NCBI GenBank assembly: GCA_017994815.1
Contig: JAGOJY010000015.1
Coordinates: 59,473 to 92,010, forward strand
DNA length: 32,538 nt
Origin: Acidobacteriota bacterium
GTDB lineage: Bacteria; Acidobacteriota; Polarisedimenticolia; J045
Direction of reading: 5' to 3'
Shown: piece after piece, positions 16,799-24,519 of the stretch
Layout: every line of letters begins with the position of its first letter
Position numbering within the stretch: the stretch's first letter is position 1
Position numbers and translations under genes: made by a program
Notes under the pieces: model-generated
Seen by the model: only the letters and a program-made list of their open reading frames with translations
Databases searched by the model: none
Told to the model about the DNA's origin: nothing

Positions 16799-17740
16799 TC
16801 ACCACTCCGCCGGGCGTTCCGGGCGGCCGTCGTCCGGCCCGGCGACCGCCGTCGTCCACGGGGAGATGGTCTGGAAGCCGACGCGCTCGTAGACCGCGAC
16901 GGCGCGCTTGTTCCGGCGGTGGACGTACAGGCACGTCGCCCGGTGGTCGGCCCATGCCGCCGCCACCAACTCCGCCATCATGCGCGTCGCCAGCCCCTGC
17001 CCGCGGAGTTCCGGGACCGTGAACACGCCCTCGACGAGCCACGCGTGGTCGCTGGTCAGCGGGACCTCCGCCTTGCCCACGCGCCGCCCTTGCACCTCGA
17101 TCACGTAGCTGCGGCCGCGCTTGATCAGGCCGGAAAAATAGCCCTCGTACGCGCTGCGGTTGCGCCCGACCTGGTCCACCCCGAGGTCCTCGCGGCACAT
17201 CGCCGCGTGCGTGTCGAGGAGCCACGGCAGGTCGGGCCGCAGCGAGGCGCGCATCGCGAACCCGCGCACCGCGACGGGCTTGTCGGGCGCGGGCGGCCCC
17301 GTCGTCGCCATCATCTGCTGGCGCCGGATCTCCACCAGCTTGCGGCCGTACTTGCGGGCCGCGTCCAGGATCCGCGCCGCCTCGTCCTCGGGACCGAACA
17401 GGATCTCGTGACTCATCGGCGAGGAGGCGACGAAGTGCCCGAGCGCCGTCGCCACGCGCTCGTCACCCTTGCGCGGAACGTCGATGGCCCACGCCACGCC
17501 CCGGCCGCGCTGGACGAACGCCGCCGGGACCTCGCCGTCGAGCAGCGCCCAGAGTTCCGGCGTGCCGCGGCCGGCGCCGCCCTGCCGGAGCCGGGCCCCG
17601 ATGTGCACGTGCAGGATCGGGGCCGCGGCCACGATCGCGCGCGCTGCGGGGTACAGATCGGCGGCCGCGGGCACGATCTCGAGTCCCGTTGCGGCGCCCC
17701 GCGTGCCGGGACGCGAGCGGACGAACGCGCCTTTGCGCAC
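16799..17740 (-). CDS. GNAT family N-acetyltransferase with N-terminal DUF4081-like domain
   Basis: The protein has 313 residues. The N-terminal half (about 20-150) resembles the regulatory DUF4081 half found before some GNAT domains, including HVHIGARL. The C-terminal GNAT domain (about 160-300) has the acetyl-CoA loop in VFTVPELRGQGLATRMM (R/Q-x-x-G-x-G/A) and ends with AVAVYERVGFQTI. It should transfer an acetyl group from acetyl-CoA to an amine; the substrate is not visible. The start is GTG with a modest GGA upstream; a GTG 21 codons further in is the alternative. It follows lexA by 29 bp on the same strand, so it is probably in the lexA transcript and could be DNA-damage induced. Confidence 0.85.
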   Translation of the reverse strand: MRKGAFVRSRPGTRGAATGLEIVPAAADLYPAARAIVAAAPILHVHIGARLRQGGAGRGTPELWALLDGEVPAAFVQRGRGVAWAIDVPRKGDERVATALGHFVASSPMSHEILFGPEDEAARILDAARKYGRKLVEIRRQQMMATTGPPAPDKPVAVRGFAMRASLRPDLPWLLDTHAAMCREDLGVDQVGRNRSAYEGYFSGLIKRGRSYVIEVQGRRVGKAEVPLTSDHAWLVEGVFTVPELRGQGLATRMMAELVAAAWADHRATCLYVHRRNKRAVAVYERVGFQTISPWTTAVAGPDDGRPERPAEW

Positions 17741-17769
17741 TCAGAGTTCCGTGTCTTGCGGAGCCCGCT

Positions 17770-18375
17770 TCATAAGCACCTGCGAATCACTCCGCGGGCG
17801 ACGCCCTTGATTTCGACCTTGTCGAGCGGGATCACGAGCGGCTCCTGGTCCGGGTTCGCGGGCTGCAGCCGGACCATTTCGCCCTCCCGATAGTACTTCT
17901 TCAACGTCGCTGACTCACCGTGGATCAGCGCGACGACGATCTGCCCGTCGTCGGCGCTGCGGCGCTCCTCGACGATGACGAAATCGCCGTCGCGGATCTG
18001 CTCGCCCAGCATCGAGTCGCCCTCGACGCAGATCGCGTACGTGCGGCCCTGCCCGACCATCCAGGACGGCACGGCCAGGATCTCGCGGTGGGTCTCGATG
18101 TCCGTTGGCATCCCCGCGGCAACGGGGCCGATCAACGGGACCTCGACCGCGCGCGGTGCTTCTTCGTCGCGAATCACCTCGAGCGAGCGGTTCTGGTTCC
18201 AGACGCGGCGCAGAAGACCCTTGCGCACCAGGTTCGTGACGTGCTTGTGCACCGTCGCGACGGACGACAGGCCGAAGTGGCGGCCGATCTCCTCGAGGCT
18301 GGGCGAGTAGCCCTTCTGCGCGATGAAGTCGTTGATGAAATCGTAGATCTGTTTCTGTCTACGGGTCAGGGCCAT
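17770..18375 (-). CDS. lexA: LexA SOS-response repressor
   Basis: The protein has 201 residues, the usual LexA length. An N-terminal winged helix-turn-helix (1-65, MALTRRQKQIYDFI and SPSLEEIGRHFGLSS) is joined to a C-terminal S24 autoprotease domain. The cleavage site is Ala87-Gly88 (VAAGMP), the nucleophile Ser121 (GDSML) and the base Lys159 (ATLKK). LexA represses SOS genes and cleaves itself when RecA filaments form on single-stranded DNA. The ATG has GGGGAGG at ideal spacing. A strong promoter lies at 18436-18463. I could not find a palindromic LexA operator of a known type in the leader, so the box used here is unknown. The GNAT gene follows 29 bp downstream. Confidence 0.97.
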   Translation of the reverse strand: MALTRRQKQIYDFINDFIAQKGYSPSLEEIGRHFGLSSVATVHKHVTNLVRKGLLRRVWNQNRSLEVIRDEEAPRAVEVPLIGPVAAGMPTDIETHREILAVPSWMVGQGRTYAICVEGDSMLGEQIRDGDFVIVEERRSADDGQIVVALIHGESATLKKYYREGEMVRLQPANPDQEPLVIPLDKVEIKGVARGVIRRCL

Positions 18376-18435
18376 GGCAACCTCCCCACGCAGGCCCAGT
18401 TCGCGCCGCCGTGCGGCGTTCCCAAATTTTTTTTC

Positions 18436-18463
18436 AATCTAGCAAAGTGGCAGCGAAAGTCAA
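18436..18463 (-). promoter_or_regulatory. lexA promoter
   Basis: On the minus strand TTGACT (18463-18458) and TAGATT (18441-18436) are 16 bp apart, about 60 bp before the lexA ATG. This is an AT-rich island in a very GC-rich window, followed by an A-tract at about 18427-18434. Spacing and sequence fit a sigma-70-type promoter. Confidence 0.65.
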
Positions 18464-18515
18464 GAACAAATGATGATTCTTCCAAGGTAAATGCAAACCG
18501 ACGGCGAGGACCAGT

Positions 18516-20504
18516 ATGTTCCCTGAGCGGCGCGAATTGCGGGGCCCGCGAGCCTCTGCTAACGTCCGGCCGGGCCGGATGATGAGCCGACTTCTCTCCT
18601 GGCTTTCGCTCTCGATCGCCGTGTGCGTGGCGTGCCCGGGCCTGCCGTGGGCGGCTCCCGCGGACGAACCGACGCCGGCGGCACCCCAGTTCGCGCCCCC
18701 CTCCGCCTCCACCGCACGCCGCGTCGGGCAGCTCCTTGACCGCGTGCGCGCCGCGGAGAACTCCCTGGAGCGGCAGCAGCTCGAGGACGAGATCGTCGAT
18801 GTCGGTCCCCAAGCGATCCCTTTGCTGCTGACCGAGTTGGAACGGCGCTCCCCCGCGACGCGCGAATCGATGGTCTATGCCCTCGGCGCGATCGGCGATC
18901 CACGCGTCATCCCGATCCTGCGGCGCGAGTTGTCGAACCAGTCCGGGCTCGCCTACCAGGAGGTGCTTTACGCCCTGGCGCTCGCCGGGGACGACACGGC
19001 GCTGCTGCAGGCGATGCGCAGCGCCGGGTCGGCCTCGATGCTCCAGGCCGGGGCGACCGCGCTGGACTACATCGCCGGCTCGGTGGGGCCGCGCGCCGTA
19101 CCCCTGTTGATGCAGGAGATCCCGCGCCGCGCCGAGGAGGCGCGGGCGGCCGGCCTGGGCGCGCTGGGAACGATCTGCGACGCCTCGGCGGTCGATTTCC
19201 TCCTGGAGTGGTCGCGCCAGAAGGCGCCGATCGACCGGCGGTTCGCCATCGTGGCGCTGGCGCGGATCGGCGATCCGCGCGCGGCGGGCCGGGTGCGGGA
19301 GGCACTCGCCGATCCCGACGCGTCCGTGCGCAACGCCGCCGCGGAGGGCATCGGCTACATGCGCGACGCGCAGGCCGTGCCGCAGCTGGTCGGCATGATG
19401 CAGGGGCCGGCGCAGAGTGAAACCCGCTACTTCGCCGTGTGGTCGCTCGGGCTGATCGGGGGCGACACGGCGGCGCGGGCGCTGGCCCGCGCGCTGGAAA
19501 CGGCGCGCCCGGACGAAACCGCGCTCCTCGTGCAGGCCTTGGGCAACACGCGCTCGGAGCTGGTCATCGAGCCCTTGGCCAAGCTCGCGCTGGCGCCCGA
19601 CCGCAACAACAGCCTGCTCGCGAGCCAGGCGCTGGCCCGGATCCCCGGGGACGCGGCGCGCGCGAAGCTGCTCGAGATCGCCTGCAACACCCAGGTTCAC
19701 GAGGCGGGGCTCGATGCGGCGCGCGAGCTGGTGGAGCGCCGCGACCCGCGGGCGGTCCCGTGCGTCCTGCAGCGCGTGCGCGAGGAGATCGAACGCAACC
19801 AGGGTATCGGGCCGGAGGCCGACGCGCTGCTGACGCGGTTGCAGGCGCTGGCGCCGCCGAGCACGGCCGAGTCGCTGGACGCGATGGCCGAGGCCACGCC
19901 GGCCCCGGCGATCCAGCACCGCCTGCTCGGCGCGGCGCACGCGGTCCGCATGGTCAACGAGCTGGGCAACGACGTCGGCCCGTGGCTCGAACTGCTGGAG
20001 AACGGCTCGCCGCTGGAGATCGACCTCGCGGTCGAGCGGCTGGGCGAACTCGGCGACGCCCGCGCGGTCGAACCTCTGCGCCGGCTGTTCGGCCGGATCG
20101 AGCCCGAAAGGGCTTACCGCATCCCGCAGGCGCTCGGGCGCATCGGCAGCGAAAGGGCCACGCCGTTCCTCATCGCGCTCATCACCGATGACCTGTACCG
20201 CGTGCCGTCGCTGGCCGAAGCGAGAAAGCAGGCCGCGTGCGCACTGGCGCGGGCGCCGGCGTCGGGACACGTGCCGGACGCGCTGCGCGAGGCGTTCGTC
20301 GCCGAGGGTGGGACGACCGTCGTGCCGCTCCTGGCCTACGCGCGGACGCGGGGCGCCGCCGCCATCCCGGACCTTGTGGCCCTGAAGTCCCAGCTGTTGC
20401 GACGCCGCAACCCCGCGGCCGTCGAGCGGCACGAGCGCGTCAACTGGGCGCTGCGGATGCTGCGCGCCGGCCGCGAGATCCCGCTCGAGGAGCTGAAGGA
20501 CTAG
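18516..20504 (+). CDS. Exported HEAT-repeat protein
   Basis: The protein has 662 residues. A basic N-terminus and a hydrophobic segment (about 24-46, ending PWAAPA) form a signal peptide or anchor. The rest, from about 65 to the end, is a superhelix of HEAT-like repeats, each with a short helix pair and a DPR/DAR-type turn, for example ALGAIGDPRVIPIL, ALARIGDPRAAGRV and RLGELGDARAVEPL. Such proteins act as protein-binding scaffolds; no enzymatic domain is seen. The first ATG has AGGA seven bases upstream. Two adjacent ATGs at 18579 and 18582 would give a more ordinary signal peptide, so the start is uncertain. It is divergent from lexA (140 bp) and convergent with the HD-GYP gene, only 15 bp apart. 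Confidence 0.85.
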   Translation: MFPERRELRGPRASANVRPGRMMSRLLSWLSLSIAVCVACPGLPWAAPADEPTPAAPQFAPPSASTARRVGQLLDRVRAAENSLERQQLEDEIVDVGPQAIPLLLTELERRSPATRESMVYALGAIGDPRVIPILRRELSNQSGLAYQEVLYALALAGDDTALLQAMRSAGSASMLQAGATALDYIAGSVGPRAVPLLMQEIPRRAEEARAAGLGALGTICDASAVDFLLEWSRQKAPIDRRFAIVALARIGDPRAAGRVREALADPDASVRNAAAEGIGYMRDAQAVPQLVGMMQGPAQSETRYFAVWSLGLIGGDTAARALARALETARPDETALLVQALGNTRSELVIEPLAKLALAPDRNNSLLASQALARIPGDAARAKLLEIACNTQVHEAGLDAARELVERRDPRAVPCVLQRVREEIERNQGIGPEADALLTRLQALAPPSTAESLDAMAEATPAPAIQHRLLGAAHAVRMVNELGNDVGPWLELLENGSPLEIDLAVERLGELGDARAVEPLRRLFGRIEPERAYRIPQALGRIGSERATPFLIALITDDLYRVPSLAEARKQAACALARAPASGHVPDALREAFVAEGGTTVVPLLAYARTRGAAAIPDLVALKSQLLRRRNPAAVERHERVNWALRMLRAGREIPLEELKD

Positions 20505-20519
20505 CTCTCGCCCAGCGGC

Positions 20520-22331
20520 CTACGACAGGACGCCGGTCGGACTCGTCTCTTCCTGCGCGGTGGGCACGTCTCCCGCCGGCTCCTCCGGGATCGCCGCGGG
20601 CACGATGCTGTTGAACTCCCCGGCCTCGTAGGCGCGGTTGAACGCCTCGATCACCTGCGGGTCGAGCGTGCGTCCCTTCAAATCGTTGATGCGCGCGACC
20701 GCATCCACCACGGCGAGCGACTTTTGGTACGGCCGGTCGGTGATCATCGCGTCGAACGTGTCGGCGACGGCGATGATGCGGGCCTGCAGCGGGATCTCCT
20801 CCCCCTTGAGGCCGAGCGGGTAACCGCCGCCCGACCAGCGCTCGTGGTGGAAGCGCATGCCGTGGATGATGTTCTTCATCTGCGGGATGCGGGCCATGAT
20901 CTTCGCGCCGCGCTCGGGGTGCGTCTTCATCGATTCGAATTCCAGTGGGGTGAGCGCGCCCGGCTTGTTCAGGATCGCGTCATCGATGCCGATCTTGCCG
21001 ACGTCGTGCAGCAGCGAGCAGACGTGCAGGGCCCGCAGGTCCTCGCGCTTGAGGCCCATCGCCCGACCGATGATCACGGCGTAGCGGTTCACGCGGATCG
21101 AGTGGCCCTTCGTGTAGGGGTCCTTCTCATCGATCGCCTCGGCCAGGGCGCGGATCGTGCCGAGGAACAAGTCGTTGGCCTCGCGGGCCGCAGTGCGGAA
21201 GCGCTCCACCAGGTGGCCGAGGTGCCGCGCCATCCAGTTGAAGTTGGCCGCGAGTTCGTCCACCTCGCGCACCCGCGACCCGCCGGCCTGCACGGAGAAG
21301 TCGCCGCCGGCGAGCCGCTTCGAACTGGCGGCGAGCCGCGCCATCGGCCCGCTGATCCAGCCGCCGAGCAACAGCGCGGCGCCGATCGCCAGGCCCGCGG
21401 CCAACGCGCTGCCCAGCCACACCCGGTCCAGCGTCATGCCCACGTCGGCGAGCACCTGCCGCTCTTCGACCTCGACGAGCACCATCCAGCCGCACTTCGT
21501 CGGGACGAGCGAGCCGTACCAGCGGCACGGTGAACCATCCGCACCGGGCAGCGTGTAGTCTTTCGCGCTCGCTCCCGAGCGCACCGACTGGTGCACCAGT
21601 TCGCGGCGGCGCAGGCTTTCGGTCGTCTCGCCGTGGCCGTTCTCGGTGCGGGCGACGAGTTCGCCGCTCCCGCCGAGCAGGAACACCCGCGTTGGCGCGC
21701 GGAGCCGGTTGGCATTGAGCGCCCCGGTCCAGACCGGCTGGAACACGACGACCTTCTGCAGGACGCCCGCGACCTGGCCGAGGTGGAGCACGGGAGCCGA
21801 GATCGTCACCACCAGCCGGTCGGGCGGGCCGAGGCGGTACGGTCCGCGCATCGCCGGGCCGTCCCACGGCGGCTCCGCGTCGTGGGAGAGCGCGTCGCTG
21901 ACCGGCCCGGTCAGCACCAGCCCGGCCTGCACCGCGCTCTGGATCTGACCGTTGGCGCCGCTGAACCGCGCGAGCACGACGGTGTCGTCGAGCAGGTTGG
22001 ACAGAAGCGGCAGCGGCGTACCTTCGTCGACGCCGTCCAGCGTTCCGAGCACGCGCGCCATCCGGAGTGTCTCGGCGACCTCCTGCTCGAGGAAGGAGTC
22101 GAGCAATTGCGCGATCGAGCTTGCCGCTTCGAGCTGCCGCTCCTGGCGGACGTCGGCCACGATCCGGCGCGAGTGGCCGACCGTCAGCAAGTGGAAGACG
22201 AGCACCGGCGCGAGCGACACCGCGAGGAGGATCCCGAGCAGGACGAGGAACAGCGGCAGTCGTGGCAATCGCGCATCGCTGCCGATCGCCGGATCGACCC
22301 CGTCGCGCGCTTCGAACTCCGCGTGGGACAC
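20520..22331 (-). CDS. Membrane HD-GYP cyclic-di-GMP phosphodiesterase with periplasmic sensor and HAMP
   Basis: The protein has 603 residues. TM1 lies at about 24-50, then a Cache-like periplasmic sensor (about 55-300), TM2 (about 304-327), HAMP (about 328-380) and an HD-GYP domain (about 385-575). The metal and catalytic motifs are intact: His410 (KGHSIRVNRYA), HDVGKIGI (442-449), HPERGAKI, HHERWSGGGYP (495-505) and VADTFDAM. It should hydrolyse c-di-GMP to pGpG or GMP, lowering the messenger in response to an external ligand. The start is GTG with a very strong GGAGGAG five bases away. The ending is rich in Glu, Pro and Thr. It is convergent with the HEAT gene. No diguanylate cyclase or c-di-GMP receptor is next to it. 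Confidence 0.95.
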   Translation of the reverse strand: MSHAEFEARDGVDPAIGSDARLPRLPLFLVLLGILLAVSLAPVLVFHLLTVGHSRRIVADVRQERQLEAASSIAQLLDSFLEQEVAETLRMARVLGTLDGVDEGTPLPLLSNLLDDTVVLARFSGANGQIQSAVQAGLVLTGPVSDALSHDAEPPWDGPAMRGPYRLGPPDRLVVTISAPVLHLGQVAGVLQKVVVFQPVWTGALNANRLRAPTRVFLLGGSGELVARTENGHGETTESLRRRELVHQSVRSGASAKDYTLPGADGSPCRWYGSLVPTKCGWMVLVEVEERQVLADVGMTLDRVWLGSALAAGLAIGAALLLGGWISGPMARLAASSKRLAGGDFSVQAGGSRVREVDELAANFNWMARHLGHLVERFRTAAREANDLFLGTIRALAEAIDEKDPYTKGHSIRVNRYAVIIGRAMGLKREDLRALHVCSLLHDVGKIGIDDAILNKPGALTPLEFESMKTHPERGAKIMARIPQMKNIIHGMRFHHERWSGGGYPLGLKGEEIPLQARIIAVADTFDAMITDRPYQKSLAVVDAVARINDLKGRTLDPQVIEAFNRAYEAGEFNSIVPAAIPEEPAGDVPTAQEETSPTGVLS

Positions 22332-22660
22332 CCCGCTCCTCCGCGCTCCTGAACCGGTCCTCGGCCGAATCTATGGTCCGCTCCCGGGCTCGCCAAGCTC
22401 GCGGGGGCGGCTGGCTGCGGGTGGCGAACGCTGAACACCCCGCGAAACGGCCTGTGGCGCGGGGTTTCCGCGCGGCGGTGGATCACCGTTGAACACGGGC
22501 CCCGCGCGGGGTTCGCCGCGGCTGTTCCGACGTTTGCGCCGACATCCGAAAGCTCGCTGGCACGCGGCGTGCTCCGTCGGGAGCGCGGGCAGTTCGTCTG
22601 CCCACGCAACCTGGTGCGCGGGGCCGCGACGGGTTATCTCCCCGGCCCTTCCGGTCCTGC
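22332..22660 (+). other. Gene-free stretch upstream of a terminator (candidate structured RNA)
   Basis: No credible gene lies in the 555 bp between the HD-GYP start and the next lipoprotein. The left 330 bp hold a series of perfect short hairpins on the plus strand: CCCCGCG with CGCGGGG (22438-22466), CCCCGCGCGGGG (22500-22511), GCACGcggCGTGC, CTCCgtcgGGAG and GGGCAGttcgtCTGCCC (about 22560-22602). They lead into a strong terminator at 22661-22693. A rightward small RNA is plausible, but no known family was recognised. The remaining part, 22694-22886, carries the promoter and leader of the lipoprotein gene. Confidence 0.4.
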
Positions 22661-22693
22661 CGCGGGCGGCATCGTGCCGCCCGCGATTTTTTT
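22661..22693 (+). terminator. Rho-independent terminator without an upstream plus-strand gene
   Basis: An 11-bp perfect stem (CGCGGGCGGCA with TGCCGCCCGCG), a TCG loop and ATTTTTTT follow in direct succession. The nearest upstream gene on this strand is the HEAT gene, over 2 kb away and with an opposing gene between, so it probably ends a small RNA. Confidence 0.85.
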
Positions 22694-22775
22694 GCGCCGG
22701 CGACCCGGCTTACGCAGGGCGCTGCGTGCGTACAGCAGCCGCGTCGCCCCGTTGTGGACTATCGCTCCGCGTGCG

Positions 22776-22784
22776 TGCTATAAG
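22776..22784 (+). promoter_or_regulatory. Extended -10 promoter for the tandem lipoprotein genes
   Basis: TGC precedes TATAAG, an extended -10 element, about 100 bp before the lipoprotein ATG and downstream of the terminator. TTGTGG at 22752 is too far (21 bp) to be an ideal -35 element. Confidence 0.5.
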
Positions 22785-22886
22785 GCGATATCCGGTTGAA
22801 CGGATTGTCGTGCGGTTCGTGCGCGTGGGTCGTGTGACCGCGCACGATCCCGAGCCTGGGGTGCTTGTATCTCGTGAGGTGAGCCG

Positions 22887-23570
22887 ATGGGCCGCGCAAC
22901 GTGGACGGTGAAGGCGGGTCGGGTGCTGGTTTGCGCTTCCCTGGCCCTGTGTCTTCTGGGCTGCAATGACGACGATGACGACAACGACGTCAATGGCCTC
23001 GGGAGCGGCAAGCTGTCCGCGGTCGCGGAGATCGCGGACCCCGGCCGAACCGTGTTCCCGGTCGAGGTTCCGCTGCTCCTCGAGATCACCGGCGAGAAGG
23101 ACTCCCGGATCCCGAACGCCTCCGCGCTGATCGACCCGACGCGCGAGATGGAGTTCCTCACCTTCTGGGTCCGCACCGGGAAGTACCACTGCGTCGAGGG
23201 CCAGGTCGCCGATCGCATCCTGTACAAGTGGGCTCCCGAGGTGCCGGTGCCGTACAACCCTGACACGTACGACCCGAACAACCCCGAGGAGACGTACAAC
23301 CCGATCCGCTGGTGCTACGAGTCGAGCCTGGTCGGCCAGACGTTCTCGGTCTGCACGGACAAGCAGTTCAGCGTGAACGACGGCGGCAAGCCGGTGCAGC
23401 TCGTGCTGAACGTGCCGTTCGCGGGCGCCGTGAGCTGTCCTCCGCCGCCGGTGCCGCCGCCGCGCGAGCTCTGGTTCGAGTTCGAGTTCCCGAAGACGGT
23501 CGCCGTCGAGGGCGAGTTCCTTCTCGACCTCGACGCGATGTCGATCCAGAAGCGCGGCAACGGGCGGTAG
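22887..23570 (+). CDS. Four-cysteine lipoprotein, paralogue A
   Basis: The protein has 227 residues with a lipoprotein signal peptide (lipobox LLGC, Cys26) followed by an acidic stretch, NDDDDDND. It aligns with the next gene: FPVEVPL, GKYHCVEG, NPIRWC, GQTFSVC, VQLVLNVP and the CPPPP segment are shared. Four non-lipidated cysteines (102, 143, 156, 184) occur at matching places, suggesting two disulfides. Between them A carries an extra Tyr/Pro/Asn-rich insertion (about 117-137). The start has GAGGTGA upstream. No family was recognised; the size and beta-strand-like pattern suggest a small surface or periplasmic beta domain. Promoter at 22776-22784. Confidence 0.82.
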   Translation: MGRATWTVKAGRVLVCASLALCLLGCNDDDDDNDVNGLGSGKLSAVAEIADPGRTVFPVEVPLLLEITGEKDSRIPNASALIDPTREMEFLTFWVRTGKYHCVEGQVADRILYKWAPEVPVPYNPDTYDPNNPEETYNPIRWCYESSLVGQTFSVCTDKQFSVNDGGKPVQLVLNVPFAGAVSCPPPPVPPPRELWFEFEFPKTVAVEGEFLLDLDAMSIQKRGNGR

Positions 23571-23736
23571 CTTCCGCCGCACGGAACGATCCGCGTACCG
23601 CGCGCCCGTCATCGCGGGGCCGCCCGCCCCGCGCCGAAAAACTCGCGCCGCATTCGACGTCGACGGCCGCGCGTGGCGGTCCGGCGGAGTTGCGCCATCA
23701 TGGGTTGGCGCCGTGCCGCGGACGCTGAGGTGACGG

Positions 23737-24345
23737 ATGCGGGTTGGTCCCCGGAAGACGAACATCGGCCTGGCCGTCGCCTGCGGGCTGCTGCTCGCCT
23801 CCGGCGGCGGTTGCGAGAACGACGGTGGCGACGAGCCGGATCGCGAACACGGTGCGGTGCGGATCGCGGCCGAGATCGCGCAGAACCCCGACCCGCCGGA
23901 CTTCGTCTTCCCGCTCGAGGTCCCGGTGTCGGCAACGCTGACCGGCGACGAGGAGGAGCCGGTCCCCGACGAGGCGCTGGTTTTCGACGCCGACAGCACG
24001 GCCGAGTTCTCCAGCTTCTCCGTCGCGCCGGGACAGTACCGGTGCCTCGAGGGAACCGTGGGCGACCAGGTGTTCCTGTTCAAGATCGCCCCGGCGAACC
24101 CGTCCCCGCTGAACCCGATACGCTGGTGCAACGACCGCGGGCTGGGCGGGCAGGACTTCGCGGTCTGCGCCGACACGAGCTTCAACGTCGTGGCGGGCGT
24201 GAGCGCCGTGCAGCTGTTGCTCTCGGTCCCGCTGCACCCGGCGTGCCCCGTGCCGCCGGGCAACTCGGCCTCGGAACTCCCGCCCGCGCAGGCACTCGAC
24301 GGCAGCCTGGGGCTGGACTTCGACTCCGCCACCCTCACCCGTTAA
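23737..24345 (+). CDS. Four-cysteine lipoprotein, paralogue B
   Basis: The protein has 202 residues. The signal peptide ends in SGGGC with Cys26, an atypical lipobox, followed by an acidic stretch (ENDGGDEPDRE). It shares with paralogue A the order FPLEVPV, GQYRCLEG, NPIRWC, GQDFAVC, VQLLLSVP, CPVPP and four cysteines (103, 131, 144, 170). It lacks A's Tyr/Pro insertion. The ribosome site GAGGTGACGG is nearly the same as that of A, so the leader was probably duplicated with the gene. The gap between the two is 166 bp with no clear terminator. Function unknown. Confidence 0.82.
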   Translation: MRVGPRKTNIGLAVACGLLLASGGGCENDGGDEPDREHGAVRIAAEIAQNPDPPDFVFPLEVPVSATLTGDEEEPVPDEALVFDADSTAEFSSFSVAPGQYRCLEGTVGDQVFLFKIAPANPSPLNPIRWCNDRGLGGQDFAVCADTSFNVVAGVSAVQLLLSVPLHPACPVPPGNSASELPPAQALDGSLGLDFDSATLTR

Positions 24346-24346
24346 C

Positions 24347-24516
24347 AGGTGAGCCTGAAGCACCACATGACCGCGACGCGCCGCACCGTAAACACGAACC
24401 GCCCGGGTGAAGCCGCGACGCTCCCGGTCCCGGCGTGGACGACGGAGCCCCGGCACCCCACAAGTCCTTTATCGGGAAGGTTTCCGGCGGCCCGATGTGG
24501 TGTTTCGGGCTCACCT
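24347..24516. repeat. 22-bp inverted repeat framing the leader of the metallopeptidase gene
   Basis: The left arm 24347-24368 (AGGTGAGCC...CACCACAT) and right arm 24495-24516 (ATGTGGTG...GGCTCACCT) match at 20 of 22 positions. The two mismatches would be G-U pairs in RNA, so the whole arm could pair. The arms are 126 bp apart; the left begins two bases after the lipoprotein stop and the right ends three bases before the next ATG. It may be a cis-regulatory RNA stem hiding the ribosome site, or a small MITE-like element. No target-site duplication is evident. Confidence 0.7.
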
Positions 24517-24519
24517 TGG

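Noticed and set aside
18366..20432. A long minus-strand frame antisense to the HEAT gene
   Set aside because: Composition is Arg/Gln-rich without motifs, whereas the plus-strand frame has clear HEAT repeats.
22752..22784. TTGTGG with TATAAG as a classic -35/-10 pair
   Set aside because: The spacing is 21 bp, too long; only the extended -10 element is kept.
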